Translations under genes and position numbers: made by a program | The notes under the pieces: generated by a model | Seen by the model: the letters and a program-made list of their open reading frames with translations, nothing else | Told to the model about the DNA's origin: nothing | Database searches by the model: none | In this document: one piece after another, positions 1-5,062 of the stretch | Layout of the letters: each line of letters opens with the position of its first letter | How positions within the stretch are numbered: the stretch's first letter is position 1 | From: Bacillota bacterium | GTDB taxonomy: Bacteria > Bacillota > Bacilli > Bacillales > Cytobacillaceae | Direction of reading: 5' to 3' | Assembly: GCA_023387295.1 (NCBI GenBank) | Contig: JAEWIG010000211.1 | Coordinates: 1 to 5,909, forward strand | Length of the DNA: 5,909 nt

Positions 1-52
1 CTTTCTTACCTGTTCCTCTTCCTGTTCCACCCTTACCCGAAGCTTTACTCAT
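1..52 (-). CDS. Small basic Gly/Lys-rich protein, N-terminal part (DUF3934-like)
   Basis: Partial gene that starts inside the window and runs off the left edge. Only 17 residues are visible: MSKASGKGGTGRGTGKK. An ATG at 52-50 is preceded by GGAG (61-64 on the plus strand) with an 8-nt gap, a good Bacillus-type ribosome binding site. The visible part has no acidic residue and is rich in Gly, Lys, Thr and Ser, so it is strongly basic and probably disordered. From memory it resembles the start of DUF3934 proteins, which are about 40-residue uncharacterised proteins of Bacillus. That assignment is recall and has not been checked by a search. It is the next minus-strand gene after the SET-domain gene, with an 81-nt gap containing a hairpin. 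No function can be given. Confidence 0.6.
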   Translation of the reverse strand, partial: MSKASGKGGTGRGTGKK

Positions 53-97
53 AGGATCAACTCCATTATCCTAGTATTTTTCGATATTCCATTTCAA

Positions 98-126
98 AGC
101 AAGATAAAATTCTGCTTTATCTTGCT
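98..126 (-). terminator. Hairpin downstream of the SET-domain gene, possible weak terminator
   Basis: A perfect 11-bp inverted repeat (98-108 with 116-126) has a 7-nt loop and begins 7 nt after the SET gene's stop codon. On the minus strand it is followed only by TTGAAAT, so the T-run expected of an intrinsic terminator is weak. On the plus strand it is followed by a run of five T a few bases away, but no plus-strand gene leads into it. It may be a leaky terminator, a 3' end stabilising hairpin, or a partial barrier before the small basic gene. Confidence 0.5.
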
Positions 127-133
127 ATCCTTT

Positions 134-511
134 TTAATCCTGATCAAACCACAGTAGCTCTTTATCATCAACATCGCCATTATAATTAATTAGAATTTCT
201 TCTCCTGCTTTTATATCTGTGTAAGCATAGAAATCAAATGTATGGTTATCAAAGTTAATTTCATAAATTGCATTAGGTTCATAAGAATGATTAAATAACA
301 TTCCATAACCAAGAAGGATAGCAGAATGATTTATCCCGTACTCAAAAGCGTAATCCGCAAGGATCGTTTGTTCAATGTGTTGATGCTGATCGTTTGGATA
401 AGAAATGACAGGTGCTTCGTGTAAAAGCTCTCCTTTTTTGATATCGCGTGTAGCAAATACCCCTCTATTAAATTCTCCATCACTTAGTGGAGATGTTTTT
501 ACTTCAATCAT
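134..511 (-). CDS. Stand-alone small SET-domain protein (putative lysine methyltransferase)
   Basis: The protein is 125 aa and is almost entirely a SET domain, the fold of SAM-dependent protein-lysine N-methyltransferases. Visible motifs are RGVFATRDIKKGE at 16-28 (the opening SET strand and turn), GYGMLFNHSYEPNA at 68-81 containing the family signature NHSxxPN (SAM and active-site pseudoknot), and GEEILINYNG at 103-112 with the conserved Tyr 110. There is no cysteine anywhere, so the cysteine-rich pre-SET and post-SET zinc regions of many eukaryotic enzymes are absent. There is no signal peptide or membrane segment, so a cytoplasmic location is likely. The ATG at 511 has GAGAAGG (520-526) 8 nt upstream. 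It appears monocistronic, lying between the terminator at 595-629 and the hairpin at 98-126. I see no convincing promoter; a TTGTTA/CTTAAT pair overlapping the upstream terminator is only marginal. The substrate is unknown; bacterial SET proteins of this size may methylate proteins, but this is inference. The family call is confident, the activity is not. Confidence 0.88.
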   Translation of the reverse strand: MIEVKTSPLSDGEFNRGVFATRDIKKGELLHEAPVISYPNDQHQHIEQTILADYAFEYGINHSAILLGYGMLFNHSYEPNAIYEINFDNHTFDFYAYTDIKAGEEILINYNGDVDDKELLWFDQD

Positions 512-594
512 ATTGTTAGCCTTCTCACATTTAAAATTTTCTTTCTTACTTTATCATAATTTCGAACATTAAGCTCATTTTTTTCACTTCTAAC

Positions 595-629
595 AAAAAC
601 GGGCGTCAATCCTTCTTGGATCAACACCC
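595..629 (-). terminator. Intrinsic terminator of the AlkD-like gene
   Basis: Read on the minus strand, a 12-bp stem (629-618 with 612-601, three G-U pairs) has a 5-nt loop and is followed by GTTTTTG (600-594). It begins 15 nt after the stop codon of the 645-1352 gene. This is a standard Rho-independent terminator and separates that gene from the SET-domain gene. Confidence 0.85.
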
Positions 630-644
630 CGGTGGGAACTTATT

Positions 645-1352
645 TTAACATCTTACATATCTACGTTTAAAACCAAGGCGCCCTTTATCCATATCTTTTT
701 GAATATTTTCGTAAGCCTGTAGGAAACTGCTTTTTTTATTATCCTTTTTGAGCTCTACAGGACCTACTTCTTTTGCGGTTTCGACAGCCTTTTCATTGAG
801 TGGTACATATGAAATGGCCACGGTATATAAAAAATTATTCATAGCCGATTTTGTTCGTTCTGGCGAATCATGAATCGTATTCTTCACCAAATCAAGCATC
901 TGGGAAATCTTGCTCTCGGAAAATTCATTGTCTTTTCGATTTCCTAAAAGCCAGCAGTAGCAGCTCCAGCCTGCAGACATTCTCAGCTCGTCACCGCTTG
1001 CGATCCATTTATCAGCAACGTCTTGTGCAATATCCGATTCAGATAATGTTACTGCTACCACATAATCGGAGAGCATATAAAAATACGCTGCATCTATCCA
1101 ACGATCAAAATCCGACTCCGTCATGGCTTTTGGGTCTGCAATAATGCCTGCAAAATACATTGCGTCGTAGTTCCCAGTAGCATAAAGCTCTTCAGCTAAC
1201 GCTTGGTTTATTTTAATTTTCTTTGCGATTGGTTTCATTGCACCTGTAGCCACACCAAATAACGGCTCGTGCGCACCATTAGATATGTATATTTTTTTCG
1301 TTCGTTCCTTACCGAGGGCTTCAAGCTCCTGCATAACTGTTTCGAAATCCAT
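645..1352 (-). CDS. AlkD-like HEAT-repeat protein, DNA alkylation repair family
   Basis: A 235-aa, all-alpha, soluble protein recognised as a member of the DNA alkylation repair family (COG4912/PF08713 type), whose best-known member is the HEAT-like glycosylase AlkD that removes N3- and N7-alkylpurines. Visible family features are GVATGAMKPIAKKIK at 33-47 (the GV..p.lr.iak element), helical repeats with YDAMYFAGIIAD at 62-73, LSDYVVAV at 94-101, and KWIASGDELRMSAGW at 115-129. The C-terminus, KGRLGFKRRYVRC, is basic. Compared with AlkD, the catalytic-Asp position after the W-D motif appears to be Val 99, and the RR pair of the W..S...RR element appears as Arg-Met (124-125). It may therefore be a non-canonical branch with different chemistry, or a DNA-binding protein only. 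The ATG at 1352 has AGGAAG (1362-1367) 9 nt upstream. It has its own promoter (1392-1421) and terminator (595-629), so it is a single-gene unit. The family call is confident; the catalytic reading comes from alignment by eye. Confidence 0.85.
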   Translation of the reverse strand: MDFETVMQELEALGKERTKKIYISNGAHEPLFGVATGAMKPIAKKIKINQALAEELYATGNYDAMYFAGIIADPKAMTESDFDRWIDAAYFYMLSDYVVAVTLSESDIAQDVADKWIASGDELRMSAGWSCYCWLLGNRKDNEFSESKISQMLDLVKNTIHDSPERTKSAMNNFLYTVAISYVPLNEKAVETAKEVGPVELKKDNKKSSFLQAYENIQKDMDKGRLGFKRRYVRC

Positions 1353-1391
1353 CGTTTTGCACTTCCTTTCATAATTATTAATTCCCTTTTC

Positions 1392-1421
1392 ATTATAACA
1401 AACCTGTTAATATTCTCTAAA
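1392..1421 (-). promoter_or_regulatory. Sigma-A type extended -10 promoter of the AlkD-like gene
   Basis: On the minus strand TGTTATAAT gives a perfect -10 (TATAAT, 1397-1392) with the TG of an extended -10. An acceptable -35, TTTAGA (1421-1416), lies 18 bp upstream. The predicted start of transcription is near 1385, giving a leader of about 33 nt with the ribosome binding site inside it. The promoter sits just beyond the cold-shock gene terminator, supporting independent transcription of the AlkD-like gene. Confidence 0.65.
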
Positions 1422-1439
1422 AATTGCCCTTTAGATAAA

Positions 1440-1466
1440 TAAAAAACAGTCTCTATAAAGAGCCTG
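1440..1466 (-). terminator. Intrinsic terminator of the cold-shock gene
   Basis: Read on the minus strand, CAGGCTCT (1466-1459), a 4-nt loop, then AGAGACTG (1454-1447) form an 8-bp stem with one mismatch, followed directly by six T and then AT. It begins 19 nt after the stop codon of the cold-shock gene. It is a clear Rho-independent terminator. Confidence 0.85.
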
Positions 1467-1485
1467 CTCGAGTTTAGATTTAATA

Positions 1486-1686
1486 TTAAGCTTTACGAAC
1501 GTTAGCTGCTTGAGCTCCACGTTGACCTTGCTCAACATCGAAAGTCACTTCTTGACCTTCTTCTAAAGTTTTGAAACCTTCGCCTTGAATAGCTGAGAAA
1601 TGAACGAATACGTCTTCTCCACCTTCACGCTCGATGAATCCGAAGCCTTTTTCGCTGTTAAACCATTTTACTTTACCATTTTCCAT
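1486..1686 (-). CDS. csp: Cold-shock protein, CspA/CspB family
   Basis: A 66-aa single cold-shock domain, the full usual length for this family. These five-stranded OB-fold proteins bind single-stranded RNA and DNA, melt RNA structure in the cytoplasm and help translation in the cold and during growth. RNP1 is KGFGFIE at 13-19 and RNP2 is VFVHF at 26-30. The aromatic binding residues Trp 8, Phe 15, Phe 17, Phe 27, His 29, Phe 30 and Phe 38 are all present. The sequence combines features of B. subtilis CspB (FSAIQGEGFKTLEEGQ at 30-45) and CspC (the FDVEQG end), so I do not assign a letter. The ATG at 1686 has AGGAGG (1695-1700) with an 8-nt gap. It is monocistronic: its own promoter lies about 120 bp upstream and a terminator follows. 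The long leader, with possible alternative folding, suggests post-transcriptional cold regulation, as is known for this gene family. Confidence 0.97.
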   Translation of the reverse strand: MENGKVKWFNSEKGFGFIEREGGEDVFVHFSAIQGEGFKTLEEGQEVTFDVEQGQRGAQAANVRKA

Positions 1687-1802
1687 TTGTGTTGCCTCCT
1701 AGTGTGTATAACCACACATTGTATTACTATCCTTGCTCTCAGTGTTCATCAAGACGAAAAGTTATACTAATACTATCCTTTACACCGAACAAAAATAATT
1801 AC
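1687..1802 (-). promoter_or_regulatory. Long structured 5' leader of the cold-shock gene (possible RNA thermoswitch)
   Basis: About 115 nt lie between the predicted transcription start (near 1801-1802) and the ATG, much longer than needed for translation but typical of csp genes. On the minus-strand RNA, UUCGGUGU (1789-1782) can pair with ACACUGAG (1745-1738), 8 bp with two G-U pairs. GUGUG (1717-1713) can pair with CACAC (1706-1702) immediately 5' of the AGGAGG. The loop and 3' arm of that small hairpin, GUUAUAC (1712-1706), is also perfectly complementary to GUAUAAC (1767-1761), giving a competing fold. A 10-nt direct repeat AAGGATAGTA occurs at 1780-1771 and 1734-1725. The pairings are read directly from the sequence; a temperature-switch role is inference. 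Confidence 0.55.
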
Positions 1803-1807
1803 TAGTT

Positions 1808-1836
1808 AGTGTAACATTTTTCCTAATTAATTTCAA
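1808..1836 (-). promoter_or_regulatory. Sigma-A type promoter of the cold-shock gene
   Basis: On the minus strand TTGAAA (1836-1831) is followed after exactly 17 bp by TACACT (1813-1808), and the -10 is preceded by TGT, giving the extended TGnTAnnnT form. The predicted start is near 1801. Position, spacing and the match to known csp gene arrangement make this a good candidate. Confidence 0.7.
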
Positions 1837-1891
1837 GTAAATATGAAAATTCCCCGTTTTTTCCCACTCGTGAATTGAAACGTAAATTATA

Positions 1892-2941
1892 TTAGGTCTC
1901 ATCATGTAACCATTTAAACCATCTACCGTGGCCGTCTGTTTCAGCAATGGTTACCTTACTTTCTACACCATCTAAATAAGAATCTAGATGTAAAAACCTA
2001 TCTTGAATATTGTTGTATATATGAAAAACATCTTGCTCCTTGCCGATAGATTGAATCGTGTTTAGAAGTAATTCTCTCACTTCTAATGGCATTTGGTTCG
2101 CTACATGGGTATGAAAAATACAAATTGTACTGTCACTCGGCATCCTATCAACATATTTATTTAATAAGCCTATCCCATCTCCCTCAACCAAATGGAGAGG
2201 GTTTTTCTTTATGTAACTTGCAGCATGCTCAAACATAAGTCGTCTTTCTTTATGCTCCGTCCATATTAACGCTTTCATCCACAATTCATCATCCTCATCA
2301 TTTAAATCAATCGTATGTAAATCTATCCCCATCCTCTTAGATACTGGTGGAGGCGTTGAGGCTAAGTATGGTGTATTTTCTCCTGTTATTTCGGATGTGA
2401 TCTTTAATGTAGAATTCTTATTTCCAAATACCTTATCCGAACCATAAGAATATGAATACATATCCCATAGAAGTTGCAATCCAGCACTAGTTCCGATTTC
2501 TATTAATGCCAATGGTTTTCTCGTCTTCTTATAGATCAAACTAAAAACAGGATATAGATAAGCACATCTTCGTACCTCGTTTGTCTGAACAAGCCTTTCT
2601 TGGAGGATCGTACTAATTTCATCTTTATATTGTGAGCAAAAATCTTTAAAGCTAGTAAACGCCTCATTTGATGGTTTTGGATTTTCTACGACACTAGGAT
2701 AATACTCTTTTAACTTGTGCTTCTTACCTTTAAGCAGAAGGTAATGAACGGCACCAAAAAGTAAATTCGGGACGGGCTGTCCCTTTCTCGCATTGGTACA
2801 TAGCTCTAGTAATTCATCATCTCTTGCAATTTCCAATGAAAGATATTCATATAATTCACTAGAACCTCTGCACTCATTCATAGCAAATTTCATAAAACTT
2901 TGGGACAAAAATTCTCTATTAAGCATATTATTTGCTGCCAT
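1892..2941 (-). CDS. DUF2332 family protein, methyltransferase-like
   Basis: A 349-aa soluble protein recognised as DUF2332 (PF10094), an uncharacterised bacterial family. The N-terminal part (1-135) is helical. Residues 144-158, LALIEIGTSAGLQLL, look like the glycine-rich SAM-binding motif I of Rossmann-fold methyltransferases (E148, G150, G154). Family blocks follow: RMGIDLHTIDLND at 203-215, a W221...ALIWTEHKERR stretch to 234, LVEGDG at 251-256, FHTHVANQM at 276-284, and ETDGHGRWFKWL at 334-345 near the end. Length is normal for the family. No substrate is known, and methyl transfer is inference from motif I alone. The ATG at 2941 has AGGTG (2950-2954) 8 nt upstream, which fits better than the later Met 6. 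It is the last gene of an apparent operon, starting 51 nt after the acetyltransferase stop. I found no clear terminator after it before the cold-shock promoter. Confidence 0.87.
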   Translation of the reverse strand: MAANNMLNREFLSQSFMKFAMNECRGSSELYEYLSLEIARDDELLELCTNARKGQPVPNLLFGAVHYLLLKGKKHKLKEYYPSVVENPKPSNEAFTSFKDFCSQYKDEISTILQERLVQTNEVRRCAYLYPVFSLIYKKTRKPLALIEIGTSAGLQLLWDMYSYSYGSDKVFGNKNSTLKITSEITGENTPYLASTPPPVSKRMGIDLHTIDLNDEDDELWMKALIWTEHKERRLMFEHAASYIKKNPLHLVEGDGIGLLNKYVDRMPSDSTICIFHTHVANQMPLEVRELLLNTIQSIGKEQDVFHIYNNIQDRFLHLDSYLDGVESKVTIAETDGHGRWFKWLHDET

Positions 2942-2992
2942 TACAAATTCACCTTTTCTTTCAAGAAAAATAAGAATACTTTGGTTGGCGAG

Positions 2993-3544
2993 CTAGCATT
3001 CTACCGAATTAATAATTCCATAACATATTAGATCTTCATATCGATTCTCTTTCCTCACATGATCAATTAATATTCCTTCTTTTTTCATGCCTAATTTCTG
3101 CATGACTCTTCCTGAAGCTGGATTTGAACGGAAAAAGCGGGCAAATACTTTATGATATTGCTTTTCAACAAAGGCAAATTGTAATATTGCTTTCGCTGCC
3201 TCTGTCGCATATCCATTTCCCCAATATTCTTCACCAATCCAATAGGCGATTTCACCATGATGAAAATGATGGTTGTTCGATAGCGCTATCGCTCCAACTA
3301 TTTCTCCGCTTTCCTTGTCTGTTATCGCAAATTCATATGATTTATTCGCATTAAAATTATCAAGATGATGTTCAATCCATGATAAAGCATCCTCTATAGA
3401 ATATGGATAGGGTAGGTACAAGGTATTTTTATAAATATTATAGTTATTGCAGAGTTTAGTCACAGCAGCTGCATCGGATTTTTGAAAAAGTCTAAGGACA
3501 AGTCTGTTAGTCGTAATTGTTTTATTTGAATCATCATATTTCAT
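2993..3544 (-). CDS. GNAT acetyltransferase, RimJ/RimL type
   Basis: A 183-aa cytoplasmic N-acetyltransferase that would transfer acetyl from acetyl-CoA to an amino group. TTNRLVLRLFQKSD at 11-24 is the usual RimJ/RimL opening (TeRLvLR). YWIGEEYWGNGYATEA at 101-116 is motif A with the acetyl-CoA pyrophosphate loop (WGNGYA, the [RQ]xxGxG/A type). NPASGRVMQKLGMKKEG at 141-157 is the conserved C-terminal block of this subgroup. The start is set at ATG 3544 because AGGAGG (3552-3557) lies 7 nt upstream. A longer reading from a TTG at 3568 would translate the ribosome binding site itself and is rejected. It begins 33 nt after the unknown 201-aa gene and ends 51 nt before the DUF2332 gene, so the three are probably co-transcribed. 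The family includes ribosomal-protein, antibiotic and small-metabolite acetylases; the substrate cannot be told here. Confidence 0.93.
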   Translation of the reverse strand: MKYDDSNKTITTNRLVLRLFQKSDAAAVTKLCNNYNIYKNTLYLPYPYSIEDALSWIEHHLDNFNANKSYEFAITDKESGEIVGAIALSNNHHFHHGEIAYWIGEEYWGNGYATEAAKAILQFAFVEKQYHKVFARFFRSNPASGRVMQKLGMKKEGILIDHVRKENRYEDLICYGIINSVEC

Positions 3545-3577
3545 AAGAAGTCCTCCTTTCTTCAGCAATTGTCGTGA

Positions 3578-4183
3578 TTATTCTATATGCATAACAATTT
3601 CAAGACCTGTTTCCTTTTCCTTTAAAGTATCGCTATATTCTTTAAAGATTAAATCAAGTCCAGAAATGTCGTCTGGTACTGGCGGTGACACAATGAAATT
3701 GTATGTGTAATGTCCTGTCGAACCACCCGCTCTATCACTTCGGCAATCATATTGTTCGCCTATATACAATTCAAAATTTTTAAGATGGTGTTTATTATTT
3801 ATATCGATTCGTGAATCATTGGGCTCATCCCAATCAACATGAAGTTGTATAACACTAGCATTTTCATACTGCCGAATAACCGTAACCGAATAGATACGTT
3901 CATCTATTTCTATTGCCTTCAAAACAGATAAATGCTTTCTGAATCCAGTAGGTTCAATTCGAGATTTAAATAGGTGCTCATGTCTCATTGTCTCGAAAAA
4001 ATGAAGTAAAAATTCTTCATACAAATCATATTTTCCAGCCCAGTTAGAGAGAACATCATTAGGTGGGAGGCCTGGTTTGTTGTTTGAGAGAACTTTACGT
4101 TGCTTTAATAAAGCACAAATTTGTTCATCAACTTGGAGAAGCTGTTCATCATAATGGTCTGTTGGACGAGGGATTCTCTTCAT
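3578..4183 (-). CDS. Conserved-looking hypothetical protein, first gene of a three-gene operon
   Basis: A 201-aa protein with no signal peptide or membrane segment; I cannot name a characterised family. Residues 11-33 (YDEQLLQVDEQICALLKQRK onward) form an amphipathic helix with the D..I..LL..R pattern of the first helix of AroQ-type chorismate mutases, but the rest does not follow that fold. A charged, probably helical stretch is followed by EPTGFRKHL at 77-85. From about 95 to 168 the sequence alternates in a beta-rich manner (YSVTVIRQY, SVIQLHVDWDEP, FELYIGEQYD), ending in YNFIVSPPVP at 161-170 and a short helix. The gene looks real: the ATG at 4183 has AGGAGG (4191-4196) 7 nt upstream, base use matches its neighbours, and the acetyltransferase follows after 33 nt. 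Upstream is a divergent intergenic region. I could not identify its promoter with confidence. Confidence 0.8.
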   Translation of the reverse strand: MKRIPRPTDHYDEQLLQVDEQICALLKQRKVLSNNKPGLPPNDVLSNWAGKYDLYEEFLLHFFETMRHEHLFKSRIEPTGFRKHLSVLKAIEIDERIYSVTVIRQYENASVIQLHVDWDEPNDSRIDINNKHHLKNFELYIGEQYDCRSDRAGGSTGHYTYNFIVSPPVPDDISGLDLIFKEYSDTLKEKETGLEIVMHIE

Positions 4184-4238
4184 TTGGATTCCTCCTTTTT
4201 TTAAATAGGCTACAATAAAAAAGTTGAAATACTTACAA

Positions 4239-4382
4239 TTATTGAGTTATATATTCCTCTTTGCCTCCAAAACTCCTGCCTGAGAAATCTGCTCCTTCAT
4301 TATTAACACTTTCTACTTTACACTCCCATTTTCCAAGAATTTTTATAATGGCTAAAAATATACAAACTGCCCTTCCATTTTG
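4239..4382 (-). other. 47-codon open stretch without a start, possible gene remnant
   Basis: In the divergent intergenic region 4184-4430 one minus-strand frame stays open for 47 codons from a TGA (4385-4383) to a TAA (4241-4239). It reads like protein in places, for example ILGKWECKVESVNNEG and GRSFGGKEEYITQ. It has no ATG, GTG or TTG near its 5' end and no ribosome binding site, so it is not an intact gene. It could be the tail of a decayed gene or chance. The plus strand is also open here, which weakens the case. Confidence 0.2.
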
Positions 4383-4392
4383 TCAATCTTTT

Positions 4393-4401
4393 CATAATGT
4401 A
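4393..4401 (+). promoter_or_regulatory. Possible mother-cell sporulation promoter (-10, SigK/SigE type)
   Basis: CATAATGTA matches the CATAnnnTA form of SigK (and related SigE) -10 elements. It lies 15 nt before the ribosome binding site of the BclB-like gene and 29 nt before its GTG, so the predicted leader is about 23 nt. The -35 region is poor: near the expected AC there is only CCA at 4375-4377. The proposal rests on the -10 match and on the expected late mother-cell expression of exosporium proteins. Confidence 0.4.
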
Positions 4402-4430
4402 TTATGGACAAGTAAGAAGGAGTTGATTTT

Positions 4431-4988
4431 GTGGGTATTCAGCGATCCAACGGTGCGATCATTCCCCTCGCATCAGGAACATCAATTAGGGTGTCTACCA
4501 ACCCATTTGGTAATACATTTTTTTCTGCCACGATTGGCTTTGGAGCAAATGGTATTGGTGGTATTATTGATAATGAGTTTTTAATTATCCCTTCTGCATT
4601 AAGCCCTAACGTATATTTTCCTGTCCCGCGCAACGGAACAATCACGGCGATTTCCGCATTTTATAGCTACTCCGGACCAAGTAATGAAGTTATTCCAATC
4701 GACTTTGATGTAACAGTAACAGTTCACGCGCAAATTTTTGCTGCACCTCCAGGGACGGATACCTTTCAAGTAATTCCAGACGCAATGGTCACATTTGATA
4801 CAGGCATTACTCGTAACACTCCAGTTGCAACGACTATGCACGGCATTACCACAGAGCTAAATATACCTATCGTAGAGGAAACCCGTTTATTGATGGTGTT
4901 TTTTGCAACATCAACTCGCACTAATCCATTAGCCCTGCTTGAGGCAGATATTGAAGGGTTTGGCAGTGCCGGAATTAATATTATTTAA
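4431..4988 (+). CDS. BclB C-terminal-domain protein without collagen repeats (putative spore-surface protein)
   Basis: A 185-aa protein that is almost wholly the C-terminal domain of the exosporium glycoprotein BclB. In BclB this domain follows a collagen-like region and probably trimerises, as in other exosporium fibre proteins. Diagnostic stretches are AIIPLASGT at 9-17, VPRNGTITAISAFYSYSG at 65-82, VTVTVHAQIFAAPPGTDTF at 94-112, ITTELNIPIVEETRLLMVF at 139-157, and FGSAGINI at 177-184. There are no Gly-X-Y repeats, no cysteine, no signal peptide and only eight residues before the domain, so it is a stand-alone version. The start is GTG, chosen because AAGGAG (4417-4422) lies 8 nt upstream and no in-frame ATG precedes it. 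A possible late sporulation -10 lies at 4393-4401 and a strong terminator follows, so it is monocistronic. Location on the spore surface and expression in the mother cell are inferred from the family. Confidence 0.85.
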   Translation: MGIQRSNGAIIPLASGTSIRVSTNPFGNTFFSATIGFGANGIGGIIDNEFLIIPSALSPNVYFPVPRNGTITAISAFYSYSGPSNEVIPIDFDVTVTVHAQIFAAPPGTDTFQVIPDAMVTFDTGITRNTPVATTMHGITTELNIPIVEETRLLMVFFATSTRTNPLALLEADIEGFGSAGINII

Positions 4989-5010
4989 CTTCACTTTAAA
5001 TTCTCCAATC

Positions 5011-5048
5011 GAACGTAATTTTGCAGTTTGAATTACGTTCTTTTTTTT
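5011..5048 (+). terminator. Strong intrinsic terminator of the BclB-like gene
   Basis: A perfect 10-bp stem (GAACGTAATT at 5011-5020 with AATTACGTTC at 5031-5040) has a 10-nt loop and is followed by eight T (5041-5048). It begins 22 nt after the stop codon. It ends the BclB-like transcript and isolates it from the cupin gene. Confidence 0.9.
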
Positions 5049-5062
5049 AAAAAAGCTATTTA

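Noticed and set aside
851..1144. 97-aa plus-strand open frame opposite the AlkD-like gene
   Set aside because: It is antisense to a clearly recognised protein, with no ribosome binding site and a low-complexity Ser-rich composition; a shadow frame.
1837..1891. Possible terminator after the DUF2332 gene
   Set aside because: Only a short bulged TTCAC/GTGGGAA hairpin followed by A-rich, not T-rich, sequence on the minus strand; not a credible intrinsic terminator.
2993..3568. Longer acetyltransferase reading starting at TTG 3568
   Set aside because: The extra eight codons include the AGGAGG ribosome binding site placed 7 nt before ATG 3544, and the conserved domain does not need them.
4184..4300. 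Promoter for the three-gene operon
   Set aside because: TTGTAA/TATTGT has 15-bp spacing and TATAAC at about 4250 has no usable -35; none is good enough to list.
4261..4584. 107-aa plus-strand frame overlapping the start of the BclB-like gene
   Set aside because: TTG start without a ribosome binding site, and it overlaps a recognised domain in another frame.
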